Shown here: piece after piece, positions 54,162 through 62,250 of the stretch
How the letters are laid out: every line of letters starts with the position of its first letter
Position numbering within the stretch: the first letter of the stretch is position 1
Source of the DNA: Nocardioides sp. T2.26MG-1
GTDB taxonomy: Bacteria > Actinomycetota > Actinomycetes > Propionibacteriales > Nocardioidaceae
Assembly: GCF_950101795.1 (NCBI RefSeq)
Contig: NZ_CATNLZ010000032.1
Location: forward strand, 124,001 to 188,000
Reading direction: 5' to 3'
Length of the DNA: 64,000 nucleotides
Made by a program: the position numbers and the translations under genes
Notes under the pieces: generated by a model
Told to the model about the DNA's origin: nothing
The model's database searches: none
The model's input: the letters and a program-made list of their open reading frames with translations, nothing else

Positions 54162-55343
54162 TCAGACCGCGCAGAGGATGCTCTCGACCGCGCCGTCCAC
54201 GTCGGACACCATCTGGAGCGTCGACGGCAGGCCGGTGACGGTCACGACCGCCCAGCGCCCGTCGTCGGTCACGAGGTTGCGGGTCTCGAAGCCCTGGATG
54301 TCGCCGCCGTGGCCCCAGGCGACCGGCCCGCAGTCGAGCCGGGTGCGGGCGATGCCGAGGCCGTAGCGCCAGCCCGGGTCGGGATCGAAGTCCGGCGCGG
54401 CGACGGTGCGCGTCAGCTGCGCCTGCTGGGCGGGCTGCAGCAGCTCACCGCCGAGCAGGGCCTGCATGAACCGGCCGAGGTCGCCCGGCGTCGACACCAG
54501 CTGGCCGGCGGCCCAGCCCAGCGACGGGTCGAGGTCGGTGATGTCACGCCACCCGCCGTCCGGGCCGTCGGCGAGGTAGCCGTGCGGGTGGGTGCCCCGG
54601 ATCACCTGCTCGCCGGCCTCCGGCCAGTAGGTGTCCTCCAGCCCGAGCGGCTCGATGATGTGCTGAGTGATCAGCTCGCCGATCGGACGGCCGGTGACCC
54701 GCTGGGTCAGCAGCCCGAGCAGGATGTAGTTGGTGTTGCTGTACTCCCACTCGGCGCCGGGCTTGAAGTGCCGCCGCTCGCCGAGCGCGGAGTCGACGAG
54801 CTGGCGCGGCTCGAAGTAGGTGTGCGCGATCGCGCGCAGGTCACCGCCGCCGTCGGTGACGATCGAGTCGTAGTCGGGGAGGCCGCTGGTCTGCTGCAGC
54901 AGGTTCCGCACGGTGATCTTCCGGCCGTCGTTCCCGTGCCCGCGCACGATGCCGGGCAGGTAGCGCTCGACCGGCGCGTCGAGCCGGACCCGGCTCTCGC
55001 CGACCAGCTGGAGGACCACGACCGCGGTGAACATCTTCGTGTTGCTGGCGATCCGCACCTGGGAGTCCGTCGGGACCGGAGCCCCGGTCCTCAGGTCGCC
55101 GGTGCCGGTCGTGTAGGTGCGGACCTCGCCCTGCGCGTCGCGCACCGTGGCGATCGCGCCCGGGAAGCCCGAGCTGCTGACGAGGCTGTCCAGCTGCTGC
55201 TGGACCCGGTCCGCGGCCGCGGGTGCCGGCAGCGGGCCGGGGTCGGGGGTCGATCCGGTCGCCGTGGGCGCGACGAGGCCGGCGAGCAGGGTCAGCGTGG
55301 TGGCCGCCGCGGCCGCCTGCCGGGTGCGTCGAAGGGGGAGCAT
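54162..55343 (-). CDS. Secreted serine hydrolase / beta-lactamase family (D-Ala-D-Ala carboxypeptidase-like)
   Basis: 393 residues from ATG 55343, with a GGAAGGA ribosome site. It has a signal peptide (AAAAATTLTLLAGLVAPTAT) and a serine beta-lactamase/PBP4*-type catalytic fold: SNTK (S100-K103) is the SxxK motif, YSN (about residue 195, in WEYSNTNY) is the second, and HGG near residue 355 is the third (HxG). LLQQTSGLPDYDS and LGWAAGQLVSTPGDLGRFMQ are typical of the class C/R61 esterase group. It acts outside the cell on peptidoglycan or other amides and esters. It converges with the tesB pair. Confidence 0.88.
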   Translation of the reverse strand: MLPLRRTRQAAAAATTLTLLAGLVAPTATGSTPDPGPLPAPAAADRVQQQLDSLVSSSGFPGAIATVRDAQGEVRTYTTGTGDLRTGAPVPTDSQVRIASNTKMFTAVVVLQLVGESRVRLDAPVERYLPGIVRGHGNDGRKITVRNLLQQTSGLPDYDSIVTDGGGDLRAIAHTYFEPRQLVDSALGERRHFKPGAEWEYSNTNYILLGLLTQRVTGRPIGELITQHIIEPLGLEDTYWPEAGEQVIRGTHPHGYLADGPDGGWRDITDLDPSLGWAAGQLVSTPGDLGRFMQALLGGELLQPAQQAQLTRTVAAPDFDPDPGWRYGLGIARTRLDCGPVAWGHGGDIQGFETRNLVTDDGRWAVVTVTGLPSTLQMVSDVDGAVESILCAV

Positions 55344-55467
55344 GGAGAGTCCTTCCGAGAGGAGGCCGACCCGTGCGGTCGACGTCTCCGACGCTAGGAA
55401 GGTCCAGCGGCCCTCACGAGCATCCTGCGGACGAACCCCGCCGCTTGCATCCTTCGGGGGATGTCGG

Positions 55468-55824
55468 TCAGAACCCGGCGATGCCGACCAGCACGGTCAG
55501 CACCGCCACGAGCATCCCGACCCCGCCCACGACGACGGCCGCGCCGCCGAGGTGCCGGGCCGCGGGCTCGAGGCTGCGGAGCGCACGCCTGGCCAGGAGC
55601 AGCGCACCTCCGGCGACCGCCACCTGGACGAGCCCGGTCAGGACGACGCCGTCGCTGAACGAGCTCGAGCCGTTGCGGTTGAGCCAGCCCTGGACCGTCA
55701 GGGTCCAGGACGCGGAGGTCAGGAGACCGAGCGTGGCCAGGGTGAGGCCGGCGATCCCGGCCGCGATCGGCGTCAACCAGTCCAGGCCCTGACCGTGGCT
55801 GCCCGGAGTTCCGTGCTCGGCCAT
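55468..55824 (-). CDS. Small three-helix membrane protein
   Basis: 118 residues from ATG 55824. Hydrophobic segments can be seen at about 18-38 (LTPIAAGIAGLTLATLGLLT), 60-78 (GVVLTGLVQVAVAGGALLLA) and 95-116. A short charged stretch (RRALRSLEPAARHLGG) precedes the last helix. No family is recognised. It lies 38 bp downstream of the MaoC gene on the same strand, so it may be the last gene of the FabG/MaoC operon, but a separate function is equally possible. Confidence 0.55.
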   Translation of the reverse strand: MAEHGTPGSHGQGLDWLTPIAAGIAGLTLATLGLLTSASWTLTVQGWLNRNGSSSFSDGVVLTGLVQVAVAGGALLLARRALRSLEPAARHLGGAAVVVGGVGMLVAVLTVLVGIAGF

Positions 55825-55862
55825 GTCTTCTCCCGATCGTCGACGTGATGGCGCTGCCGAGG

Positions 55863-56738
55863 CTAGCCCGCGGTGGCCGAGCCGGTGAGGTGCGGCGCGC
55901 GGGAGCGGGGGTCCGTCAACGAGAACGCGTAGCCCGGCCCACCCTCGCGCTCCGTGAGGTGCCGCGATCCGAAGGCGACCGTGCCGGGGAGCAGGATCGG
56001 CTTCTTGAACGCGACGTCCACGTGGACCTGGTCGGGCAGCCGGTTCTCCAGCGCTCCGACGCAGCGCGCCATCGACCACATGCCGTGCGCGATCTGGCGC
56101 GGGAAGCCGAACGCCCTCGCGGTCAGTCCGTAGAGGTGGATCGGGTTGTGGTCGCCGGACACCGACGCGTAGCGCCGACCGAGGTCGCCCGGCAGCCGCC
56201 AGGTGGTGCCGGTGGCCGGGGCGTCCGGGTACGAGGCGCCGCTCGGTGCGCCCTCGGTGCCGTGGCCGCGACGAAGGAACGTCGAGGTCTCCTCCCACAC
56301 CAGCTCGGCGCGCGAGTGGACCCGGGTGACCATGTCGAAGACCTGGCCCTTGGCGTGCGGGCGGAGGTTGTCGGCGTAGGCCGTGACCTGGAGGTCCTCG
56401 GTGAGGGCGATCGGGCGGTGCTGGGTGATGGAGTTCTCCAGGTGCACGGTGCCGATCGCGGGGAACGGAAAGTCGCCCGCCGTCATGATCTCCATGTGCA
56501 TCCCGAACGCGAGCAGGTGCGGGTAGGGGAGCGGCAGGGTGTCCTTGCGCGGGAAGCCGCAGATCTCGGCGTACCGCGCGACGTGGTCGCCGTCGAGCGG
56601 CACGTCGTGGCGGTCCAGGGTGCGCTCGGGCAGTGGCCCGCCGGTCTTGCGGACGCCGGGCACGAGGTTGAGTCCGGGGACGGCGGGGAGCGCCGCCTTC
56701 ACCATGGTCGGCAGCCGGTCGGTCAGCACGTCAGGCAC
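55863..56738 (-). CDS. MaoC-family hydratase, HtdX-like
   Basis: 291 residues, probably from GTG 56738. The C-terminal MaoC hot-dog has the R-specific hydratase motif YASVSGDHNPIHLYG...FGFPRQIAHGMW (Asp/His catalytic pair). The N-terminal half is a second, degenerate hot-dog (TLDRHDVPLDGDHVARYAEI). The two-domain form resembles mycobacterial HtdX/HtdY, which hydrate enoyl-thioesters. It overlaps the FabG4-like gene by eight bases, and the pair with the facing thiolase gives a hydratase-dehydrogenase-thiolase set. The exact substrate is unknown. Confidence 0.88.
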   Translation of the reverse strand: MPDVLTDRLPTMVKAALPAVPGLNLVPGVRKTGGPLPERTLDRHDVPLDGDHVARYAEICGFPRKDTLPLPYPHLLAFGMHMEIMTAGDFPFPAIGTVHLENSITQHRPIALTEDLQVTAYADNLRPHAKGQVFDMVTRVHSRAELVWEETSTFLRRGHGTEGAPSGASYPDAPATGTTWRLPGDLGRRYASVSGDHNPIHLYGLTARAFGFPRQIAHGMWSMARCVGALENRLPDQVHVDVAFKKPILLPGTVAFGSRHLTEREGGPGYAFSLTDPRSRAPHLTGSATAG

Positions 56739-58095
56739 CCAGCATCATCTGGCCGCAGACGCGGACGACGTTGCCGTTGACGGCGGTGGAGCCGGGGCTG
56801 GCGTACCAGGCGATGGTCTCGGCGACGTCGACCGGCAGGCCGCCCTGCGCCATCGCATTGAGCCGCTGGCCGACCTCGCGGGTCGCGAACGGCACGGCCG
56901 CGGTCATCTGCGTGATGATGAACCCGGGTGCGACCGCGTTGATCGTGATGCCGCGGTCGAGCTCGTCGGCGAGCGAGTCCACGAGCCCGATCACGCCGGC
57001 CTTGGACGCGGCGTAGTTGGTCTGGCCCACGTTGCCGGCGATGCCCGCGATCGACGCGACGCCGATGACCCGGCCGTTGTCGTTGATCACGCCCTGGTCG
57101 AGGAGCTCGCGGGTGATCCGCTCCGGCGCGGTGAGGTTGACCGCGATCACCTGCTCGAAGCGGTCGCCTCCCCGAGATCCAGCAGAGTCCGAGGGCATCA
57201 TGTTGGCGAGCTTGCGGTCGCGGGTGATGCCGGCGTTGTGCACGACGATGTCGACGCCGCCGTGCTTGGTCTTCAGGTGGTGCGCGAGGCGTTGCGGCGC
57301 GTCCTTAGCGGTGATGTCGAGCACGAGATGGTCGCCGTCGAGCTCCTTCATCACGCCCTGCAGCTCGCTGGCCGCCTGGGGCACGTCGACCCCGACCACC
57401 GTGGCGCCGTCGCGGTGGAGCACCCGGGCGATCTGCTCGCCGATGCCGCGGCTGGCGCCGGTCACCAGCGCGACCTTGCCCTCGAGCGGGCGCAGCCAGT
57501 CGGCCACCCGCTCGGCGTCCTTGGCGCCGTGGGCGCCGATGCGGACCACCTGGCCGGAGACGTAGGCGGACTTGGGGGAGAGCAGGAACGCCAGCGTGCT
57601 GTGCACCGCAGCCTCCGCGCCGGCCGCGACGTACACGAGCTGCACGGTGCCACCTCGGCCGATCTCCTTGCCGAGGCTGCGGGTGAAGCCCTCGAGCGCG
57701 CGCTGGGCCACCCGCTCGCCGCCGGCGACCTGTTCGGGCGGGGTGCCCAGGACGACCACCCGCGGACACGGGTCGAGGCTGCGCAGCAGCGGGGTGAAGA
57801 AGTCGCGGAGCGCGACGAGGTCCTCCGAGGACGTCAGCCCGGTCGCGTCGAAGACCAGACCCTTGTAGGTCGCACCGTCGCCCGCCGTGGGCTCGGCCGA
57901 GGCGACGCCGAGGGTCTCGAGGATGCCGGCCAGGGACTCCGCGAGCCGGCCCCGGCCGCCGATGCCGACGGTGCCGTCGACCAGCGGCGCGCCCTCGGCG
58001 TACCGCTCCAGCGTGGCGGGTGCGGGGAGGCCGAGCAGCTTGGTGAGCTGCTTGCCGATCGCGGACTGGGTGAACCCCTGGTAGAAGTCGTTCAT
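56731..58095 (-). CDS. fabG4: High-molecular-weight 3-oxoacyl-thioester reductase (FabG4-like)
   Basis: 454 residues from ATG 58095. The N-terminal ~205 residues form a flavodoxin-like domain without catalytic residues (RGLRLAES-type fold; GKEIGRGGTVQLVYVAAGAE). The C-terminal SDR domain has TGASRGIG (~215), NAG in VVHNAGITRDRKLAN and YAASK (~360) with the Ser in GVASIAGIAG. This is the layout of mycobacterial FabG4 (HMw FabG, Rv0242c), which prefers NADH and reduces long 3-oxoacyl-CoA. SDSAGSRGGDRF around residue 305 looks like a small insert. It is co-transcribed with the MaoC gene and divergent from the thiolase gene. Confidence 0.9.
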   Translation of the reverse strand: MNDFYQGFTQSAIGKQLTKLLGLPAPATLERYAEGAPLVDGTVGIGGRGRLAESLAGILETLGVASAEPTAGDGATYKGLVFDATGLTSSEDLVALRDFFTPLLRSLDPCPRVVVLGTPPEQVAGGERVAQRALEGFTRSLGKEIGRGGTVQLVYVAAGAEAAVHSTLAFLLSPKSAYVSGQVVRIGAHGAKDAERVADWLRPLEGKVALVTGASRGIGEQIARVLHRDGATVVGVDVPQAASELQGVMKELDGDHLVLDITAKDAPQRLAHHLKTKHGGVDIVVHNAGITRDRKLANMMPSDSAGSRGGDRFEQVIAVNLTAPERITRELLDQGVINDNGRVIGVASIAGIAGNVGQTNYAASKAGVIGLVDSLADELDRGITINAVAPGFIITQMTAAVPFATREVGQRLNAMAQGGLPVDVAETIAWYASPGSTAVNGNVVRVCGQMMLGA

Positions 58096-58193
58096 GGCGG
58101 GTATGTAACTCCTTGTGTAACTCAGAGTCCAGATTTCGTGATCTGGCCCTCATGTCCTTCTCTCATTTCCCTCCCCGACGCAGGATGAACCCC
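58096..58193. promoter_or_regulatory. Divergent control region with direct repeats TGTAACTC
   Basis: TGTAACTC occurs at 58104-58111 and 58116-58123, 12 bp apart (about one helical turn), between the FabG4-like operon and the thiolase. The repeats probably bind one regulator that controls both. Confidence 0.4.
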
Positions 58194-59501
58194 ATGGCAG
58201 CCAAGACTTCCGGCAACACCCGTCGCGTCGCCGTGCTCGGCGGCAACCGCATCCCGTTCGCCCGCTCCAACACCGTGTACGCCGAGGCGTCCAACCAGGA
58301 CATGCTCACCGCCGCGATCGACGGCCTGGTGGACCGGTTCGGCCTGCACGGCGAGCGGCTCGGCGAGGTCGTCGCCGGCGCGGTGCTCAAGCACGCCCGT
58401 GACTTCAACCTGGCCCGCGAGTCGGTGCTCGGTTCCAAACTGGCGCCGGAGACGCCCGCGACCGACATCCAGCAGGCCTGCGGCACCGGCCTGCAGGCGG
58501 CGATCCAGGTCGCGAACAAGATCGCCCTCGGGCAGATCGACGCCGGCATCGCCGGCGGCACCGACACCACCTCCGACGCGCCCGTCGCGATCAGCGACCG
58601 GCTGCGCAAGAAGCTGATGAAGGTCAACGCCGCCCGCGACACCAAGGGCAAGGTGCTCGCCCTCGGTGCGATCCGGCCCGGCGACATCGGGCTCGAGATC
58701 CCGCAGAACGGGGAGCCGCGCACCCGCCTGTCGATGGGGGAGCACGCCGCGCTCACGGCGCTGGAGTGGCAGGTCGGCCGCGAGGAGCAGGACGAGCTCG
58801 CCGCCGCGTCGCACCAGCACCTGGCGGCGGCGTACGACGAGGGCTGGCTCGACGACCAGGTCACGCCGTTCCGCGGAATGGAGCGCGACAACAACCTCCG
58901 TGCCGACTCGACCGCCGAGAAGCTCGCGAAGCTCAAGCCGGTCTTCGGTCGCGGCGAGGCCGCCACGATGACCGCCGGCAACTCCACGCCGCTCACCGAC
59001 GGCGCCTCGGCGGTGCTGCTCGCGAGCGAGGAGTGGGCCGAGGAGCACGGGCTGGAGCCGCTGGCCTACTTCGTGGACTCCGAGACCGCGGCCGTCGACT
59101 ACGTGCACGGCGGCGAGGGCCTGCTGATGGCGCCGGCGTACGCCGTGCCGCGGATGCTCGCCCGCAACGGCCTGACGCTGCAGGACTTCGACTTCTACGA
59201 GATCCACGAGGCGTTCGCCTCGCAGGTGCTCTCGACGCTGAAGGCCTGGGAGGACCCGGTGTTCTGCAAGGAGCGCCTCGGCCTGGACGCGCCGCTCGGC
59301 TCCATCGACCGCACCAAGCTGAACGTCAAGGGCTCCTCGCTGGCCGCGGGCCACCCGTTCGCCGCCACCGGCGGCCGGATCATCAACGTCGCCGCCAAGC
59401 TCGTCGCCCAGCGGGCCGCCTCGAACGCGAAGAGCGGCCGGGCGCTGATCTCGATCTGCGCTGCCGGTGGCCAGGGGGTCGTGGCGATCCTGGAGCGCTG
59501 A
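58194..59501 (+). CDS. Acetyl-CoA acetyltransferase (thiolase), FadA/FadI type
   Basis: 435 residues from ATG 58194 (AGGA eight bases upstream; ATG 58185 is possible). The catalytic Cys96 is in QQACGTGLQAA, the His in AAGHPFAATGG, and the second Cys in CAAGGQGVVAILER. It is longer than FadA (403) and belongs to the FadI/FadA6-like class that works with FabG4/MaoC modules. The three facing genes (hydratase, reductase, thiolase) would complete a beta-oxidation cycle on a special substrate such as a sterol side chain or long-chain acyl-CoA. The substrate is inferred. It converges with the TetR gene. Confidence 0.92.
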   Translation: MAAKTSGNTRRVAVLGGNRIPFARSNTVYAEASNQDMLTAAIDGLVDRFGLHGERLGEVVAGAVLKHARDFNLARESVLGSKLAPETPATDIQQACGTGLQAAIQVANKIALGQIDAGIAGGTDTTSDAPVAISDRLRKKLMKVNAARDTKGKVLALGAIRPGDIGLEIPQNGEPRTRLSMGEHAALTALEWQVGREEQDELAAASHQHLAAAYDEGWLDDQVTPFRGMERDNNLRADSTAEKLAKLKPVFGRGEAATMTAGNSTPLTDGASAVLLASEEWAEEHGLEPLAYFVDSETAAVDYVHGGEGLLMAPAYAVPRMLARNGLTLQDFDFYEIHEAFASQVLSTLKAWEDPVFCKERLGLDAPLGSIDRTKLNVKGSSLAAGHPFAATGGRIINVAAKLVAQRAASNAKSGRALISICAAGGQGVVAILER

Positions 59502-59526
59502 GCCCGGCTGCCGCCCGGTCGCGTCG

Positions 59527-60210
59527 TCAGCGCGAGGCGAGCGCCAGCGCGGAGGCGACGAGGTAGTCGCGCACCTGCTCGGCGGAGATGCGGCCGACCG
59601 TCGGGACGCCGGGTGCGGCCTCCTTGACCAGGATGCCGACCCGCGCGAGCTGGAGCGCGCCGAGGCCGCTGGCGTAGAGGGTGTTGGCGAGCAGGGTCGG
59701 GTCCTCGACCCTGAACGCGCCGGCCTCGACTCCGTCCTCGAGCACCTGGCTGAGCGTGGCCAGGCACGAGGAGATGCTCCGGCCCAGGCGCAGCATCGCG
59801 CCCTCGGACATCTCGTCGAACAGCTCGGGTCCGGTACGTCGCATCAACGTCTGCGCGCAGTCGACGAACGCCGGGTGGGCCACGCCGTACTCCACGAACG
59901 CGCCCACCAGCGCGGTCAGCCGCTGGTGCGGGTCGGCCGAGGTCTCGGCCGCCGCGGCGAGGGCGTCGCGCAGCTCGTCGAGGTAGCCGACGAGCGTCAG
60001 CGCGAACAGCTCCTCCTTGCCGGTGAAGTGCCGGTAGACGATCGCGCGGTTGATGCCGACCGCCTTGGCGATGTCCTCGATCTGCGCGTCGCGGACGCCG
60101 CGCTGGTCGAAGAGCGCCCGGGTGGCGGCGATGATGTCCTTCTCGCGGGCCCGGCGTCGTGCCGCGGCCGCCGATCGGCGGCCGTCGGTGTCCGGGGTGG
60201 TGCTGGTCAT
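59527..60210 (-). CDS. TetR-family repressor
   Basis: 227 residues from ATG 60210. The N-terminal helix-turn-helix is standard: EKDIIAATRALFDQRGVRDA, QIEDIAKAVGINRAIVYRHF, TGKEELFALTLVGYL. The C-terminal ligand-binding part is helical (VEYGVAHPAFVDCAQTLMRR). It may be a fatty-acid or acyl-CoA sensor given the neighbours. TACGAT lies six bases before its ATG (leaderless), and a perfect palindrome (60226-60248) lies just upstream where -35 is expected, so it represses itself. Confidence 0.9.
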   Translation of the reverse strand: MTSTTPDTDGRRSAAAARRRAREKDIIAATRALFDQRGVRDAQIEDIAKAVGINRAIVYRHFTGKEELFALTLVGYLDELRDALAAAAETSADPHQRLTALVGAFVEYGVAHPAFVDCAQTLMRRTGPELFDEMSEGAMLRLGRSISSCLATLSQVLEDGVEAGAFRVEDPTLLANTLYASGLGALQLARVGILVKEAAPGVPTVGRISAEQVRDYLVASALALASR

Positions 60211-60216
60211 GGACCC

Positions 60217-60248
60217 ATCGTACGGCCGTGCAACTGCCAGTTGCACGG
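60217..60248 (-). promoter_or_regulatory. TetR promoter and autoregulatory operator
   Basis: CCGTGCAACTG and CAGTTGCACGG are perfect arms around one central C (60226-60248). On the minus strand they precede TACGAT (60217-60222) by only three bases. The operator therefore covers the -35/-10 spacer. The distal arm is 17 bases from the ligase stop at 60266. Confidence 0.7.
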
Positions 60249-60265
60249 GTGTGACGAGCGCCGCG

Positions 60266-61777
60266 TCAGCCGAGGAAGCTCCGGACCGTCTCGATCGTGT
60301 CGATCTCGCTCACCGGCTTGTCGTCGCGGTAGCGCACCACCCGCGCGAACCGCAGTGCGACGCCGCCGGCGTAGCGCGTCGACCGCTGCACGCCGTCGAA
60401 CGCGATCTCGACGACCTGCTCGGGTCGCACGTGCACGACGTACGACGACCGCGACGTCTCCAGCTCCTGGAACCGCTCGGTCTGCCAGGCGAGCATCTCG
60501 TCGGTCATGCCCTTGAACGTCTTGCCCAGCATCACGAAGCCGCCGGTCTCGGGGTCGCGGGCACCGAGGTGGATGTTGGAGAGCCAGCCCTGGCGCCGGC
60601 CGGAGCCCCACTCGACCGCGAGCACGACCAGGTCGAGCGTGTGCACCGGCTTGACCTTGACCCAGGACGCACCCCGCCGGCCCGCCTCGTAGGGCGCGGC
60701 GAGGCCCTTGACCACGACGCCCTCATGACCCGAGCGCAGCGCCTCGGCGAGGAACTCCTCGGCCACCGCCACGTCGGCGGTGACCACCCGCGGCACCCGG
60801 TGCTCGACCGGCACGAGCCGCGAGAGCGCGGCCGTCCGCTCCGCCGCGGGCGCGTCGAGCAGGTCGACACCGTCGAGGTGCAGCACGTCGAAGAAGTACG
60901 GCGTCACCGCAACGCCCTCTCCCATGGCCGTGCGGGACGCGGTCTCCTGGAACGGGCGCGGCCGGCCGCCCTCGGTGAGCGCCAGCGCCTCGCCGTCCAG
61001 CACGAACGAGGACGCGGGCAGCGCGAGCGCGACCTCGACGACCTCGGGCAGCCGGGCGGTGATGTCCTCCAGCGACCGGGTCGCGACGACCACCTCGGCG
61101 CCCGAGCGGTGCACCTGGATGCGGATGCCGTCGAGCTTGGTGTCGACGGCGACCTCGCCGCCCCCGGCCTTGACCAGCGCCGCCGCGAGGTCGGGCGCAC
61201 TCGAGGCGAGCATCGGCAGCACCGGACGGCCGACGTGCAGGCCGACCGCACCCAGAGCCCCGGATCCCTCGAACGCCGCCGCCGCGACCGCCACGGTCGA
61301 CCCGGCGAGCATCGCCGCCCGGCGCACCTCGGCGAGCGGCACCCCGGCTGCCGCGGCCACGCCCTCCTGCACCAGCGAGTCGAGCGCGCCCTGGCGCACC
61401 TCGCCGGTGACCACGCCGCGCAGCCACCGCTGCTCCTCGGCCGTCGCCCGCCCGAAGAGGTCGGCCACGGCGGCCGACCGGGCGGCCTGCGACCCCGCGC
61501 CGGCGAGCCCGGCGATCCGCTCGAACGCCTCGTGGACCTCGAGCACCGTCAGCGTCGACGTGTCCGCGGGCGGTGGCAGCTCGGTGAGCCCCCGCCACCC
61601 CAGGCCGGTGCGGCGCTGGCGCAGCGAGCCGGCGACGTACGCCGTCACGGTCTCGAGCTCGGCCGTGCCGGCCCGGGCGAGCAGGTCGGCGATCGCCACG
61701 ACCTTGGCCTTGCGGGACCGGGTGGCGGCGACCGTGGCGGAGGTGGCGACGACGTCGGCGAGCAGCACGGAGCCCAT
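60266..61777 (-). CDS. ligB: ATP-dependent DNA ligase (LigB-type)
   Basis: 503 residues from ATG 61777. The adenylation motif is DTKLDGIRIQVH with the catalytic Lys214 (KxDG). The other nucleotidyltransferase motifs are FVLDGEALAL, EGVVVKGLAAPYEAGRRGAS and WVKVKP. The N-terminal ~205 residues form the DNA-binding helical domain found in LigB/LigI-like enzymes (LLADVVATSATVAATRSRKA). The C-terminal OB fold is complete (GGVALRFARVVRYRDDKPVS). Size and layout match mycobacterial LigB (Rv3062). It seals nicks in an ATP-dependent way, beside the NAD-dependent LigA that is expected elsewhere. The TetR gene follows 56 bases downstream on the same strand. Confidence 0.93.
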   Translation of the reverse strand: MGSVLLADVVATSATVAATRSRKAKVVAIADLLARAGTAELETVTAYVAGSLRQRRTGLGWRGLTELPPPADTSTLTVLEVHEAFERIAGLAGAGSQAARSAAVADLFGRATAEEQRWLRGVVTGEVRQGALDSLVQEGVAAAAGVPLAEVRRAAMLAGSTVAVAAAAFEGSGALGAVGLHVGRPVLPMLASSAPDLAAALVKAGGGEVAVDTKLDGIRIQVHRSGAEVVVATRSLEDITARLPEVVEVALALPASSFVLDGEALALTEGGRPRPFQETASRTAMGEGVAVTPYFFDVLHLDGVDLLDAPAAERTAALSRLVPVEHRVPRVVTADVAVAEEFLAEALRSGHEGVVVKGLAAPYEAGRRGASWVKVKPVHTLDLVVLAVEWGSGRRQGWLSNIHLGARDPETGGFVMLGKTFKGMTDEMLAWQTERFQELETSRSSYVVHVRPEQVVEIAFDGVQRSTRYAGGVALRFARVVRYRDDKPVSEIDTIETVRSFLG

Positions 61778-61883
61778 TCAAGACGATCGCGCCGACAGCA
61801 GTCAGGACCCCCGCTAGGGGACCTTGGCCCCGTGTGCCCGCCCGTCCGGCGCACTAGCGTCGGAGGCGGAAGGAGGCTCGGCC

Positions 61884-62192
61884 ATGACCGTGCGACCCCA
61901 CGACATCACCGACCTGCTGCTCGCACCGACGCTGATCGACCTCGACGACGTCCTGGAGCAGCTCGGAGAGCTCAACCCCGGTGAGCTCGCCTTCGAGATC
62001 ATCCTCGCCACCAACCAGGAGCCGCTCGATGCGGGGGAGCGCGCAGCGATGCTGCTGGAGTCGCTGCGCGTCCGGCTCGACCTGCACCGCTGGGACCTGG
62101 CGCTGACGGACCGTGGGCTCAGCGTCGAGCACGGCGGTCGCGCGGTGGTCCTCGGCCTGCCCTCGAACGTCCGGGACTACCTGGCCGGCTGA
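61884..62192 (+). CDS. Small hypothetical protein
   Basis: 102 residues from ATG 61884, with GGAAGGAGG eight bases before. It is acidic and looks like a compact alpha/beta domain (TDLLLAPTLIDLDDVLEQLG; GELAFEIILATNQEPLDAGE; MLLESLRVRLDLHRWDLALT). I do not recognise the family. It is divergent from the DNA ligase gene by 106 bp. An upstream frame to 61824 exists, but the strong ribosome site fixes the start at 61884. Confidence 0.65.
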   Translation: MTVRPHDITDLLLAPTLIDLDDVLEQLGELNPGELAFEIILATNQEPLDAGERAAMLLESLRVRLDLHRWDLALTDRGLSVEHGGRAVVLGLPSNVRDYLAG

Positions 62193-62238
62193 CCGACACA
62201 CTGACCGGCCGACCGGTCCGCCGGCGGGCGGCACCGCC

Positions 62239-62250
62239 TACGGTGTCCCC
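62239..62250 (+). promoter_or_regulatory. Probable leaderless promoter -10 of the App1-type phosphatase gene
   Basis: TACGGT at 62239-62244 lies six bases before the GTG at 62251. There is no ribosome binding site. Confidence 0.4.
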
